64,000 bases of DNA from Rhodoferax sp. (GCA_008015235.1 SSFF01000001.1:147483-211482), one strand, 5' to 3'; shown: positions 36,806-47,663, numbered from the stretch's first letter. Translations and numbers: made by a program. The notes: generated by a model not told the origin, from the sequence alone.

Positions 36806-37918
36806 ATGAAATATTCAATGTATTGGGTGCGTTGCACCCTGGTGTTGGCTTGGGCCATGGTGAGCGTGGCTGCATGGTCTGCGACTATCGAAGTCACCGA
36901 TGCACTGGGCCGCAAGGTGTCGGTGGTGTCGCCAGTCAAGCGCGTGGCAGTCAACTTCAATTTCGAAGAATTCACCGCCGTCGCAGGCAAGGAGGCGTGG
37001 ACTAAGGTTGTAGGCATTTCACGCGAACCCTGGGCAGGGTGGCGACCGGTCATCTTCAAACGCTATGCCGCAGTCATTCCCAATCTGGAAGCGATGCCTG
37101 ACATCGGGCATTCCGATGATGGGACTTTCAGTGCGGAAAAAATCATTGCGCTCAAACCCGACGTCCTGTTCATGTCCGAGTGGGCTTTCAAGTCCATGAT
37201 CACGGCTCGGGAGCAGATCGAGTCGGCCGGTATCCCCATCGTCGTGATTGACTACAACGCCCAAATACTGGACCGCCATCTGGCATCGACCCGTGCCATG
37301 GGCAAGGTCATGGGAACCGAGGCCAGGGCCGAAGAGTTGGCCAAGCTTTATGAGCGCGAATACAAGGACGTGCTGGCCCGCATTGCCAAGGCCGGGGGCA
37401 AACCCAAGAAAGTCTACGTGGAGTTGGGGCAGGCAGGCCCCGAAACCATTGGCAATAGTTACAGCGGCACCATGTGGGGCAAGATGCTGACCACCTTGGG
37501 CGCGGTCAATCTGGCCGATGGCAAGCTTGCAGGTCCATGGGGGCCCATCAACGCCGAAGCCGTGCTCGCCGAAGACCCCGACATGATCCTGATGGCCGGA
37601 TCCTCGTGGGTGAATAAGCCCAAGGCGGTCAAAACCGGCTACGAAGCTACGCTGGAGCTTACACGCAACAGTCTGCTAGCCTACGCACAGCGTCCGGGAT
37701 GGCCGGGTCTGCGCGCCGTGCGAAACGGCGAACTTCATGCCATTGAGCACGGTTTGTGCCGTACCTTGTATGACTTTGTGGCCATGCAGTACATCGCCAA
37801 GCGCCTCTATCCCGACGCCTTCAAGGATGTCAATCCCGAGGCCTCCTGGCGCGCCTATCACGAAAAGTACCTGCCGGTAAGCTATGCCGGGGTGTGGATG
37901 TTGCCGAGTAAACCGTGA
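36806..37918 (+). CDS. FecB/BtuF-type ABC transporter substrate-binding protein
   Basis: A 370-residue periplasmic protein. The ATG at 36806 has TAGGA seven bases upstream and starts a signal peptide ending AAWSA. The binding-protein fold opens with IEVTDALGRKVSVVSPVKRV, as in siderophore, heme and cobalamin receptors. It has FSAEKIIALKPDVLFMSEWA, YVELGQAGPETIGNSYSGTM and a long spanning helix. The ligand could be a metal chelate; no TonB receptor is in the window. The stop overlaps the permease start by four bases. Confidence 0.9.
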   Translation: MKYSMYWVRCTLVLAWAMVSVAAWSATIEVTDALGRKVSVVSPVKRVAVNFNFEEFTAVAGKEAWTKVVGISREPWAGWRPVIFKRYAAVIPNLEAMPDIGHSDDGTFSAEKIIALKPDVLFMSEWAFKSMITAREQIESAGIPIVVIDYNAQILDRHLASTRAMGKVMGTEARAEELAKLYEREYKDVLARIAKAGGKPKKVYVELGQAGPETIGNSYSGTMWGKMLTTLGAVNLADGKLAGPWGPINAEAVLAEDPDMILMAGSSWVNKPKAVKTGYEATLELTRNSLLAYAQRPGWPGLRAVRNGELHAIEHGLCRTLYDFVAMQYIAKRLYPDAFKDVNPEASWRAYHEKYLPVSYAGVWMLPSKP

Positions 37919-38976
37919 GTGAAACAGGCGTTTGGGCGCGCACTGACTTCGTCGCCGAGGCATACCGCCAGGCATCGGCACGCAAGGTTTCGGTGGCACT
38001 AGGGGTGTTGGCTGTGCTGCTGCTGGCGATGATTCTGGATGTCGCCACTGGACCATCCATGCTTCCTGTGTGGGATGTGGTGCGGGCAGTAATGGGCCAG
38101 TCGAGGGATGGATCGGTAAACGCCATCGTCTGGTCCATCCGCTTGCCTGTGGCCCTTACGGCTGTAGCCGTAGGGGCAGCACTGGGCTTGTCCGGGGCGA
38201 TCATGCAGACCATCTTGAACAACCCACTGGCATCCAGCTACACCCTCGGAATCTCGGCTGGTGCAGGCTTTGGTGCGGCTTTGACCATCGTCCTCGGTAC
38301 TGCGCTACCCGTACCGGAGGCCTATGCCATTCCAATGAATGCCATCATTTTTTCAGGGGTGGCTTGTGCTGGGGTGTATTTCATCGGCGGGGCGCGTGCC
38401 GCCAGTGCCGAAGGGCTGGTGCTGGCCGGCATTGCCTTGCTGTTTTTGTTCCAGGCGCTGACCGCTTTGTTGCAGATGATCGCTTCGCCCGAGGCGTTGC
38501 AGCAGGTTGTTTTCTGGTTGTTTGGCAGTTTGCAGAAGGCCACGTGGTCTAAATTGGGGGTCATCCTGGCAGTGCTGTGCTGCTGCATTCCGTTTGTAAT
38601 GCATGACATATGGGCATTGACTGCCATGAAGTTAGGCGATGCCAGGGCGAGTGCACTCGGCATCAACGTGCAGTCATTGCGTTTGCGCTCGTTCGTTCTG
38701 ATTTCGGGCTTGACGGGTGTCGCTGTGGCATTTGTCGGCACCATTGGGTTTGTCGGATTGGTGGCACCCCATGTGGCCCGCATGCTCATCGGGGAAGACC
38801 AGCGGGGCTTCCTGCCGGTATCTGCTTTGGCTGGCGCTGCGCTACTTTCTCTGTCATCCGTGCTCAGCAAGACCTTGTCGCCTGGTGCGATATTTCCGAT
38901 TGGTGTCGTGACTTCCTTGGTTGGGGTGCCTTTCTTTGTGTGGCTTGTAATGCGCAGTCGGCGAGGCTACTGGTGA
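37915..38976 (+). CDS. FecCD-family ABC transporter permease
   Basis: A 353-residue inner-membrane permease starting at GTG, overlapping the binding-protein stop (GTGA). About ten membrane helices are seen, with the family segments LPVALTAVAVGAALGLSGAI, QTILNNPLASSYTLGISAGA, LVAPHVARMLIGEDQRGFLP and PIGVVTSLVGVPFFVWLVMR. It is homologous to FecD/BtuC, which import ferric siderophores, heme or cobalamin. It forms one operon with its binding protein and ATPase. Confidence 0.93.
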   Translation: MSETGVWARTDFVAEAYRQASARKVSVALGVLAVLLLAMILDVATGPSMLPVWDVVRAVMGQSRDGSVNAIVWSIRLPVALTAVAVGAALGLSGAIMQTILNNPLASSYTLGISAGAGFGAALTIVLGTALPVPEAYAIPMNAIIFSGVACAGVYFIGGARAASAEGLVLAGIALLFLFQALTALLQMIASPEALQQVVFWLFGSLQKATWSKLGVILAVLCCCIPFVMHDIWALTAMKLGDARASALGINVQSLRLRSFVLISGLTGVAVAFVGTIGFVGLVAPHVARMLIGEDQRGFLPVSALAGAALLSLSSVLSKTLSPGAIFPIGVVTSLVGVPFFVWLVMRSRRGYW

Positions 38977-39764
38977 CTGTTTTGGTTCAACAACTGTCGG
39001 TTCGCCTCGGTGCCCACATGGTTCTGCGAGGCATCAACCTGCAACTCCACCCAGGGCGCGTATTGGGGCTGGTGGGGCCCAATGGATCGGGCAAGTCCAC
39101 GCTGATCAAGGCCATTGCCGGACTGATTGCACCTGAGGGTGGCCAGGTACTCTTTGATGGTTGTCCCGCTCGACCGCGTTCCATTGCCTACATGCCGCAG
39201 GATCTGACGGCTCCCGTTGCATTGAAGGTGTTGGAGGTGGTGCTGTTGGGGCGATTGGGTCAGCTTCGGCTACGGGTGTCGCCACAGGATCTTTCTGCGG
39301 TGCGCGAGGTGCTGTGTGCATTGGGCATTGAGGCATTGGCTGACTGCTACCTTAGCGAACTCAGTGGAGGCCAACGACAAATGGTGTTCCTCGCCCAAGC
39401 ACTGGTTTCTGAACCCAGTGTTCTGTTGTTGGATGAGCCTACCAGCGCACTGGACATTTCCCACCAAATCGACGTTCTGGAACTTGTGCGCACCCAAACC
39501 CGTAGGCTCCATCTAAGTACCGTTGTGGTTCTGCACGACCTCAACGCCGCAGTCCGTTTTACCGACGATGTGGCGTTGATTCACCAAGGAACGGTTTGTG
39601 CCAGTGGTGTTGCCGGTGCCGTGTTGAATGAAGACAACCTGGGCCGGGTGTTCAATGTGCAAATGGATCTCTTGGAAGACAGAGCAGGCTTACCAGTGCT
39701 GGTCGCACAGGCGCCCAGCGGCATGAATCGTTTGGCAGCGGAGCCCTGTCCGGCCTCTGCTTGA
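38973..39764 (+). CDS. FecE-type ABC transporter ATP-binding protein
   Basis: A 263-residue ATPase. The start is taken as the GTG at 38973, overlapping the permease stop (GTGA); the frame is open upstream but is antisense-like there. Walker A GPNGSGKSTLIKAIAG, Q-loop YMPQDLT, signature ELSGGQRQMVFLAQAL, Walker B VLLLDEPTSALD, H-loop VLHDLNAA. It drives uptake through the adjacent permease. It is the last gene of the metal cluster; a hairpin with a T-run lies 117 bases downstream. Confidence 0.93.
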   Translation: MTVLVQQLSVRLGAHMVLRGINLQLHPGRVLGLVGPNGSGKSTLIKAIAGLIAPEGGQVLFDGCPARPRSIAYMPQDLTAPVALKVLEVVLLGRLGQLRLRVSPQDLSAVREVLCALGIEALADCYLSELSGGQRQMVFLAQALVSEPSVLLLDEPTSALDISHQIDVLELVRTQTRRLHLSTVVVLHDLNAAVRFTDDVALIHQGTVCASGVAGAVLNEDNLGRVFNVQMDLLEDRAGLPVLVAQAPSGMNRLAAEPCPASA

Positions 39765-39880
39765 TGCCTGCCTGCCTCGCGCGGGGCAGCGCTCCTTGCT
39801 CGACTATGGGTTCCAATTGGCGTTTTCCCTTGGGTTAGGAATTGCCCAGCCCCCTTGCCATGGAGTAAGCTGCACCTTGC

Positions 39881-39900
39881 AGCCCCATTGGGGGCTTTTT
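39881..39900 (+). terminator. Terminator-like hairpin abutting the phaM ribosome-binding site
   Basis: AGCCCC-ATTG-GGGGCT is followed by a five-base T-run (39896-39900). It is directly continuous with the GGAGG of phaM at 39901. It may end the upstream ABC operon, or act as an attenuator if the phaM promoter lies before it. Confidence 0.55.
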
Positions 39901-39909
39901 GGAGGCACC

Positions 39910-40605
39910 ATGAGCGATTCCAGCAACCCCGGTTTTGGCAAGTTTGTCCCCGGCTACGACTTTCTGCAGAACATTGCCAAGGGTGCCAGCGGCGGCATTC
40001 CGCAAATGCCCAACCTGGGCAACTGGGTGGCCCCCACCCTGAACGTGGAAGAGTTGGACAAGCGCATCGAAGAGCTCAAGGGCGTGCACTTCTGGCTGGA
40101 ACAGAACTCGCGCGCACTCGGCGCCACCATCCAGGCGCTCGAAGTGCAGAAAATGACCCTCAACACGCTCAAGGGCATGAACTTCAACATCGGCGATGTG
40201 GCCAATGCGCTCAAGCTCAAGGCCGCCGACTCCGTGTATTCCGGTGTACAGCGTGTCAGCGAACGCGCCGCCAACACTGCCAAGACCATTGCCGATGCCG
40301 CCAACAGCAAGGAAAAAACCGCCGCGGCTGGCAAAGCCCGTAAACCCAAGGGTGCCGCGGCCGCTGCCGTGGCCGGCCTGGTCGATCCCCTGCAGCTGTG
40401 GGGATCGCTGACCCAGCAGTTCCAGCACATTGCGGCCAACGCCCTCAAGGACGCGTCCACCAAGACCGCGACGGACATGACCAAGAACGTGGCGACTGGT
40501 CTGGCCAAGGAAGCACTCAAGACGGCGACCGGTGCGGGCGCCAAAAAGACCGCAGCACGGCCTGCGGCCAAGAAGCCAGTGCGCAAGACCGCCCCCAAGC
40601 GATAA
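39910..40605 (+). CDS. phaM: PhaM-type polyhydroxyalkanoate granule regulatory protein
   Basis: A 231-residue protein with TTTTGGAGG before the ATG. The N-terminal domain carries the PhaM pattern: GYDFLQNIAKGASGGIPQMP, then NVEELDKRIEELKGVHFWLE and TIQALEVQKMTLNTLKGMNF. The C-terminal 100 residues are Ala/Lys/Thr-rich and end in a histone-like tail (KKTAARPAAKKPVRKTAPKR). In Cupriavidus/Ralstonia, PhaM activates PHA synthase and tethers granules to the nucleoid through such a tail. No pha synthesis genes are adjacent. Confidence 0.88.
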   Translation: MSDSSNPGFGKFVPGYDFLQNIAKGASGGIPQMPNLGNWVAPTLNVEELDKRIEELKGVHFWLEQNSRALGATIQALEVQKMTLNTLKGMNFNIGDVANALKLKAADSVYSGVQRVSERAANTAKTIADAANSKEKTAAAGKARKPKGAAAAAVAGLVDPLQLWGSLTQQFQHIAANALKDASTKTATDMTKNVATGLAKEALKTATGAGAKKTAARPAAKKPVRKTAPKR

Positions 40606-40693
40606 CCCACTGCTTTGCTCTGTCTCTTGCATACCCGATGGGGTGTGCCGCCTAATTGGCTTTCAATGTGGGTAATACATATGGGGACCAACA

Positions 40694-42466
40694 ATGAGTA
40701 GCTTGAGCATCAAGGCACGGATTACGCTTGGCATGGGCCTGATCCTGTTGCTGGCTATCGTGAATGCAGGGCATTCGATCTACCGCAACATCAGCGCCAC
40801 GTACGAATCCGGTGAGGTGGCCGGGTCATGGATACCGGCAATCGAGAATCTGGGCCACATGAAGGGCCACTTGGCCGACCACTATCTGTTGGTCAGTGAC
40901 CGCGTGGCGGGGCGCGATACCTCGCCTGCGGCCGACTTCGAGAGGAAACTTCAAGCCCTGGAGGCGGATCTGGAGGGCGCAACCAAGGTCTATGCCGCTA
41001 CCCTGGAAACCTACCAACCCGATGATCCAAAGGGACCGATCGAAAAAGGTCTCTACAAATCCTATGGCGAGGGCCGGGACGCGTATTTCCAAGCGGCCAA
41101 GCAGGCGGTGAAAGGAGTCGCCGATGCAGCGGGTGCTGCCGAAGCCATGGATGCCGTGCGCACAGCGTTTTCTGACACCGGACCAAAAAACTTCCGCGTG
41201 GCCTACGACGCGATGGAAAAGATCCTGAAATTCAACCTGGATGGCACAGCCGAGGCAGCGACCAAGGTCAATGGCATCATCGGCGATACCGAAACAGCCA
41301 CCAAAATTGCATTGGGACTCATGGTCTTGTTGGGCGGATATCTGATGTGGATGCTACCGCGCAGCGTCAGCGTTCCGGTGCAGGAGGCCGTGGGCCTGGC
41401 GCAGAGCATTGCCGGGGGCGATCTGACCCGTAAGGTGCCGACCCACGGCAAGGACGAACTGGGCCAGTTGCTGGGGCACCTGGAAGCCATGCGCAGCAAG
41501 CTGGCCGTGCTGGTGGCCAATGTGCGCCAGGGCTCCGAGAGCGTGGCCACGGCCAGTGCTGAGATTGCCCAGGGCAACCACGACCTGTCCAACCGCACCG
41601 AGCAGCAGGCGGCTGCACTCGAAGAAACCAGTGCGTCCATGAGCGAGCTCGGAAGCACGGTGAACCAGAATGCCGACTCGGCGCGCCAGGCCAACCAGCT
41701 GGCCATGACCGCGTCCCATGTGGCGGTACAGGGCGGTGAAGTGGTGGGCCAGGTAGTGCACACCATGAAGGACATCAATGATTCCTCACGCAAGATCGCC
41801 GACATCATCTCGGTCATCGACGGCATCGCCTTCCAGACCAACATCCTGGCCCTGAATGCGGCCGTGGAAGCGGCCCGTGCCGGCGAGCAAGGCCGTGGCT
41901 TTGCCGTGGTGGCCTCGGAGGTGCGCGCCCTGGCTGGACGCTCTGCCGAAGCCGCGAAGGAAATCAAGACCCTGATTACCGCCAGCGTGGAGAAGGTCGA
42001 GCAGGGTACAACGCTGGTCGACCAGGCGGGTACCACCATGACCGAGGTGGTGTCGTCGATTCGCCGTGTGACCGATATCATGGGTGAAATCAGTGCTGCG
42101 TCGAGCGAGCAGTCCAACGGTGTCAACCAGGTCGGCGAGGCCGTGCGCCACATGGACCAGGCCACGCAGCAGAACGCCGCGCTGGTGGAGGAAATGGCGG
42201 CGGCCGCGTCCAGCCTGAAAGCCCAGGCCCAGGAACTGGTCGGGGTGGTGTCGACCTTCAAGATTGCCAACGACACGCACGCCACCCTGGCCCACCACGA
42301 AATCAAGCACGTGCATGCGCTGCCGGCATCCAAGGCACCAGTGGCACCCGCGCGTGCTCCGGCCAAACCCCTTGCCGTGGCACCCAAACCGGCGCCGTTG
42401 CCGGTGGCTGCGGCCCCCAAGGCTTCCCCGAAGGCGGCTGCCGACGGCGACTGGGAAACCTTTTAA
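40694..42466 (+). CDS. Methyl-accepting chemotaxis protein with CheR/CheB docking pentapeptide
   Basis: A 590-residue Tar-like receptor. Membrane helices near residues 8-30 and 200-220 flank a helical periplasmic sensor of about 170 residues. HAMP follows ([20 protein letters not shown]), then methylation helices ([20 protein letters not shown]) and the tip [20 protein letters not shown] with [19 protein letters not shown] Pro/Ala/Lys-rich linker of about 50 residues ends in DWETF, matching the enterobacterial NWETF tether for CheR and CheB. This receptor may therefore assist methylation of receptors lacking the tether. The ligand is unknown. Confidence 0.95.
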   Translation: MSSLSIKARITLGMGLILLLAIVNAGHSIYRNISATYESGEVAGSWIPAIENLGHMKGHLADHYLLVSDRVAGRDTSPAADFERKLQALEADLEGATKVYAATLETYQPDDPKGPIEKGLYKSYGEGRDAYFQAAKQAVKGVADAAGAAEAMDAVRTAFSDTGPKNFRVAYDAMEKILKFNLDGTAEAATKVNGIIGDTETATKIALGLMVLLGGYLMWMLPRSVSVPVQEAVGLAQSIAGGDLTRKVPTHGKDELGQLLGHLEAMRSKLAVLVANVRQGSESVATASAEIAQGNHDLSNRTEQQAAALEETSASMSELGSTVNQNADSARQANQLAMTASHVAVQGGEVVGQVVHTMKDINDSSRKIADIISVIDGIAFQTNILALNAAVEAARAGEQGRGFAVVASEVRALAGRSAEAAKEIKTLITASVEKVEQGTTLVDQAGTTMTEVVSSIRRVTDIMGEISAASSEQSNGVNQVGEAVRHMDQATQQNAALVEEMAAAASSLKAQAQELVGVVSTFKIANDTHATLAHHEIKHVHALPASKAPVAPARAPAKPLAVAPKPAPLPVAAAPKASPKAAADGDWETF

Positions 42467-42473
42467 GGAAAGC

Positions 42474-42487
42474 TTGCCTTAGGTCAA
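42474..42487. promoter_or_regulatory. FNR-like box upstream of DUF2249 gene
   Basis: TTGCC-TTAG-GTCAA differs from the TTGAC-N4-GTCAA dyad at 33535 by one base. If bound at -41.5, the start point falls near 42522 with TACAGT as the -10 element. DUF2249 genes elsewhere often go with anaerobic or nitric oxide metabolism, which fits an Fnr/Dnr-type site. Sequence-based inference. Confidence 0.4.
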
Positions 42488-42528
42488 GCACGTATTCGGC
42501 GCGCGGTTCTACAGTTCGTCCCAAGACA

Positions 42529-42551
42529 AAAGGGCGCGCGGTGCGCCCTTT
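42529..42551. terminator. Hairpin between the chemoreceptor and DUF2249 genes
   Basis: AAAGGGCGC-GCGGT-GCGCCCTTT forms a nine-pair stem with A/T-rich ends, suitable for termination in either direction. It lies 17 bases before the DUF2249 start, so it may end the chemoreceptor transcript or be a leader hairpin. Confidence 0.55.
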
Positions 42552-42567
42552 GCATTGAAGGACGACC

Positions 42568-42909
42568 ATGGACCAAGCCCCCGTAATGGAAAAGCCGCGC
42601 TACCCCTTTGACGCCCGTGGCGTCGCCAAGCGCTTCCGCCACGCCGCCATTTTTGGCGCCCTTGAATCGCTGGAAGACGGCGACACCATGCGCTTCGTCA
42701 ACGACCACGACCCGCAACCCCTGATCGCCCAGATGCGCCAGCGCTATGGCAACCAGGTGGCGGTGAACTACGTGGCGCGCGAACCCGGCAATGTGGTCAT
42801 CGACTTCACCATCCAGGCCGATGCCCCGGCCGACGAGCTGCCCCCTCTGGAGCAATCCGCTGGCGGTGGTTGCGGTGGGGGTGGCTGCGGTTGCGCTGGC
42901 AACCACTGA
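42568..42909 (+). CDS. DUF2249 domain protein with Gly/Cys-rich tail
   Basis: A 113-residue cytoplasmic protein. DUF2249 features are PYPFDARGVAKRF-like (here RYPFDARGVAKRF), IFGALESLEDGDTMRFVNDH and DPQPLIAQMRQRYGNQVAVN, a SirA/TusA-like small fold. The C-terminal CGGGGCGCAGNH adds three cysteines and a His, possibly a metal site. Related domains occur with hemerythrin-like and denitrification proteins. Function unknown. An FNR-like box upstream suggests oxygen or NO control. Confidence 0.82.
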   Translation: MDQAPVMEKPRYPFDARGVAKRFRHAAIFGALESLEDGDTMRFVNDHDPQPLIAQMRQRYGNQVAVNYVAREPGNVVIDFTIQADAPADELPPLEQSAGGGCGGGGCGCAGNH

Positions 42910-42930
42910 AGACGCGGCATTTGCTCACAA

Positions 42931-42954
42931 AAAACCCGGCCTTGGCCGGGTTTT
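42931..42954. terminator. Bidirectional terminator
   Basis: The 11-pair stem AAAACCCGGCC / GGCCGGGTTTT has a two-base loop and lies between the convergent DUF2249 gene and tgt. It is suitable for ending both transcripts. Confidence 0.9.
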
Positions 42955-42974
42955 GTCTTTCCGGGCGCTGAAGC

Positions 42975-44198
<1,224 letters not shown>

Positions 44199-44220
44199 TC
44201 AAAGTAGACAGGGTGTTCGG

Positions 44221-45336
44221 TCAAGCGCGGCGCTCCAGCAGCATGGCGTCGCCATAACTGAAGAAGCGGTAGCCCTGGGCAATGGCGTGGCGGTACAGGC
44301 CCATGATGGGCTCGTACCCGGCAAAGGCGCTCACCAGCATCATCAGCGTGGATTTGGGCAGGTGGAAGTTTGTGACGAGCACGTCCACCACATGGAAGGC
44401 AAAGCCGGGGGTGATGAAGATGTTGGTGTCACCCGTGGCGGCCCCCGACTTGGCCCAGCTTTCCAGGGTGCGCACGCTGGTGGTGCCCACCGCCACCACG
44501 CGGCCACCGCGGGCACGGCAGGCGGCAATGGCATCCTGCGTGGCCTGCGGTACCTCGTACCACTCGCTGTGCATGCGGTGCTCGGCGAGGTTTTCGGTCT
44601 TCACTGGCTGGAAGGTGCCGGCGCCTACGTGCAGGGTCACGAAGGCACGTTCCACGCCCATGGCATCGAGCTGGGCGAACAGGCCGTCGTCAAAGTGCAG
44701 CGCCGCCGTGGGTGCGGCCACGGCGCCAGGGTTCTTGGCGAACACGGTCTGGTAGCGCTGCAGGTCTTCTGCGGCTTCTTCCGGGTTGCTGGGGCCGCCA
44801 CTTCCGGGTTGAGGCCGTTCGATGTAGGGCGGCAGCGGAATCTGGCCGTGGCGCTCCATCAGGGTGTAGGGGTTGTCGCCCGTATTGTTAAACAGGCGAA
44901 AACGGAACAATGGCCCGTCGGCGTCGGGCCAACGGCCCAGCAGCGTGGCAGAAAAGCCATCCTCGTGCCCGGGTGCCGACACCAGCTTCAGGGTGGTGCC
45001 CACGGGGGGCTTCTTGCTTACGCGCACATGGGCAGCCACCTCTTCGCCGCCGAGCACGCGCTCGATCAGCAGTTCGGCCTTGCCGCCTGTGGGCTTTTCG
45101 CCCCACAGGCGCGCATTGACCACCTTGGTGTCGTTGAACACCAGTAGGTCGCCTTTTCGCAGGAGCCCGGGCAGCTCCTTGAAGATGCGGTCGACCGGTG
45201 TGGCAGCGCGGCCATCGAGCAGGCGCGAGGCTGTGCGCTCGGACGCGGGGTGCTGGGCGATGAGTTGCGGCGGCAACTCGAAGTCGAAGTCGGAAAGCGT
45301 AAAGGTGCGCACGTTGGCGCTGGAATCAGGGTGCAT
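44221..45336 (-). CDS. queA: S-adenosylmethionine:tRNA ribosyltransferase-isomerase
   Basis: A 371-residue enzyme that adds the epoxycyclopentane group to preQ1-tRNA. It starts at [20 protein letters not shown] (ATG at 45336); the frame is open further upstream but there overlaps the divergent recG promoter and repeat. Conserved segments are [43 protein letters not shown] and [20 protein letters not shown]. It is the first gene of the queA-tgt pair and divergent from recG. Confidence 0.97.
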   Translation of the reverse strand: MHPDSSANVRTFTLSDFDFELPPQLIAQHPASERTASRLLDGRAATPVDRIFKELPGLLRKGDLLVFNDTKVVNARLWGEKPTGGKAELLIERVLGGEEVAAHVRVSKKPPVGTTLKLVSAPGHEDGFSATLLGRWPDADGPLFRFRLFNNTGDNPYTLMERHGQIPLPPYIERPQPGSGGPSNPEEAAEDLQRYQTVFAKNPGAVAAPTAALHFDDGLFAQLDAMGVERAFVTLHVGAGTFQPVKTENLAEHRMHSEWYEVPQATQDAIAACRARGGRVVAVGTTSVRTLESWAKSGAATGDTNIFITPGFAFHVVDVLVTNFHLPKSTLMMLVSAFAGYEPIMGLYRHAIAQGYRFFSYGDAMLLERRA

Positions 45337-45439
45337 GCTGCTTGAGGGGGGGACAACCCCCGTGCCAAGTGAAAAGGGGCGTATTGTCCCATGGGCAACG
45401 CCGGGGCGGCATATACAGAGCCTTATAGCTGCCATTTTG

Positions 45440-45489
45440 GCCTCTGGCCCTCGGATTCATTGCGCAAGCAGCTAGCAAAACCATAGCAA
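45440..45489 (-). repeat. Dispersed repeat copy 5 (queA/recG intergenic)
   Basis: The minus strand reads TTTGCTATGGTTTTGCTAGC then TGCTTGCGCA and GGGCCAGAGGCC, matching the family order. It lies in the 187-base divergent region between queA and recG. The rest of that region shows no clear promoter to my eye. Confidence 0.7.
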
Positions 45490-45523
45490 ATGCAGTCCAT
45501 CCGGTTTACGCCACAATTGCCCC

Positions 45524-47641
45524 ATGCCCCGCCGCGCCGCCACTGCCGACAAGACGCCACCCGCCACCGCCCCGTCCGCCACCGACAAGGCGCTGGCGCA
45601 GCTGGGCCTCACGCGCGACATCGATCTGGCCCTGCACCTGCCGCTGCGCTACGAGGACGAAACCCGCATCGTGAAGCTGGCCGATGCGCGCGAGGGCGAT
45701 ACCGTGCAGATCGAAGGCGCGGTGACGCGCTGCGACGTGCAGTACGGCGGGCGGCGCCAGCTGGTGGTCACGCTCAACGATGGCAGCGACACTTGCGTAC
45801 TGCGCTTCTTCCATTTCTATCCCTCACAGCAGAAGGCCTTGGCCGTGGGCAAGCGTATCCGTGCGCGTGGTGAGCTCAAGGGCGGCTTCATGGGCTGGAC
45901 CATGCTGCACCCGCACACCCGTCCCGCCGAAGGCGACCTACCCAAGGCGCTGACGCCCGTCTACCCCACGGTGGCGGGCTTGTCGCAGACGGTGTTGCGC
46001 AAGGCCATCCTGGCCGGGCTGGCGCGGGCCGACCTGTCCGACACCTTCGAGCCCGGCGACCTGCAGGCCTTCAGCGAGGCGCACCGGCTTTGGACCCTGC
46101 ACGGCGCGCTGCAGTTCCTGCACCACCCCGCGCCCGATGTGTCGCTCGACACCCTGCACGACCACAGCCACCCGGCCTGGCAGCGGCTCAAGGCCGAGGA
46201 GCTGCTGGCCCAGCAGCTCTCGCAACTGCAAAGCCGGCGCGAACGCGCCCGGCTGGTCGCACCCCAGCTCATCGTGCACGTGGAAAAGGAAGCGCTGCAC
46301 GAACGCCTACTAAAAAACCTGCCCTTCACCCTGACCGCAGCGCAAGCGCGGGTCACGGAAGAGATTGCCGCCGACTTGGCACACCACGTGCCCATGCACC
46401 GCCTGCTGCAGGGCGACGTGGGTGCGGGCAAGACCGTGGTGGCGGCCTTGTCGGCTGCGGTGTGCATCGATTCGGGCTGGCAGTGCGCGCTCATGGCGCC
46501 CACCGAAATCCTGGCACAGCAGCATTTCCGCAAGCTGCTGGGCTGGCTGGAGCCCTTGGGCATCCGCACGGTCTGGCTCATCGGCAACCAGAAGGCCAAG
46601 GAGCGTCGCGCCGCGCTGGAGAGCATTGCCAGCGGCGAGGCCCAGCTGGTGGTCGGCACCCACGCCATGATTCAGGACAAGGTGCAGTTTTGCAACCTTG
46701 GGCTGGCCATCATCGACGAGCAGCACCGCTTCGGCGTGGCGCAGCGCCTGGCCCTCAAACGCAAGCTGGAACACGACGGCATGGAGCCGCACTTGCTGAT
46801 GATGACGGCCACCCCCATCCCGCGCACCCTGGCCATGAGCTACTACGCCGACCTCGACGTATCGACCATCGACGAACTGCCGCCGGGGCGCACGCCTGTG
46901 GTTACGCGCGTGCTGCACGAAGACCGGCGCCTGGACGTGATGGAGCGCATCCGTGCCCAGGTGGCGCTGGGGCGCCAGGTGTACTGGGTGTGCCCGCTGA
47001 TCGAGGAAAGCGAAGCGCTGGACCTGAGTAACGCCACCCACACCCACCTCGAGCTGGTGGATGCCATGACCGGAGTCAATTTGCCCGACGGCAGCCCGGC
47101 CCTAGTAGGCCTGCTGCACTCGCGCATGCCCGCCGACGAAAAGAAGGCAGTAATGGATGGCTTCACCCAAGGCCACATCGGCGTGCTGGTGAGCACCACG
47201 GTGATTGAAGTGGGGGTGGACGTGCCCAACGCCTCGCTCATGGTGATCGAGAACGCGCAGCGCTTTGGCCTTTCGCAGCTGCACCAACTGCGCGGGCGGG
47301 TGGGGCGCGGTGCGGCGGCGTCCGCCTGCGTGCTGCTGTACTCCACCGGCGAGGCCCCGCGCCTGAGCGAGACCGCGCGCGAACGCCTCAAAGCCATGGC
47401 CGACACCAATGACGGTTTCGAGATCGCCCGGCGCGACTTGGAGATCCGCGGCCCGGGCGAGTTTCTGGGCGCGCGCCAGTCGGGCGACGCCATGCTGCGC
47501 TTTGCCGACCTGGCGCAGGACCAGGCCCTGCTCGACTGGGCCCGCGCCGAAGCACCGAAAATGCTGGACCAGCACCCCAAGCTGGCACAGAAACACATCG
47601 AGCGCTGGCTTGGTGGCAAGGCCGAGTTCCTCAAGGCTTGA
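45524..47641 (+). CDS. recG: ATP-dependent DNA helicase RecG
   Basis: A 705-residue helicase that reverses stalled forks and processes recombination intermediates. The N-terminal wedge/OB domain contains LPLRYEDETRIVKL and VTRCDVQYGGRRQLVVTLND. Helicase motifs are GDVGAGKTVVAAL (Walker A), APTEILAQQH, DEQHRFGV (DEQH box), MTATPIPRTLA, VSTTVIEVGVDVPNAS and QLHQLRGRVGRG, with a C-terminal RecG wedge-like tail. The order recG-oxyR-ubiA recalls other betaproteobacteria. Confidence 0.98.
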   Translation: MPRRAATADKTPPATAPSATDKALAQLGLTRDIDLALHLPLRYEDETRIVKLADAREGDTVQIEGAVTRCDVQYGGRRQLVVTLNDGSDTCVLRFFHFYPSQQKALAVGKRIRARGELKGGFMGWTMLHPHTRPAEGDLPKALTPVYPTVAGLSQTVLRKAILAGLARADLSDTFEPGDLQAFSEAHRLWTLHGALQFLHHPAPDVSLDTLHDHSHPAWQRLKAEELLAQQLSQLQSRRERARLVAPQLIVHVEKEALHERLLKNLPFTLTAAQARVTEEIAADLAHHVPMHRLLQGDVGAGKTVVAALSAAVCIDSGWQCALMAPTEILAQQHFRKLLGWLEPLGIRTVWLIGNQKAKERRAALESIASGEAQLVVGTHAMIQDKVQFCNLGLAIIDEQHRFGVAQRLALKRKLEHDGMEPHLLMMTATPIPRTLAMSYYADLDVSTIDELPPGRTPVVTRVLHEDRRLDVMERIRAQVALGRQVYWVCPLIEESEALDLSNATHTHLELVDAMTGVNLPDGSPALVGLLHSRMPADEKKAVMDGFTQGHIGVLVSTTVIEVGVDVPNASLMVIENAQRFGLSQLHQLRGRVGRGAAASACVLLYSTGEAPRLSETARERLKAMADTNDGFEIARRDLEIRGPGEFLGARQSGDAMLRFADLAQDQALLDWARAEAPKMLDQHPKLAQKHIERWLGGKAEFLKA

Positions 47642-47663
47642 TATAGGGGAAAAATGGCAGTTT

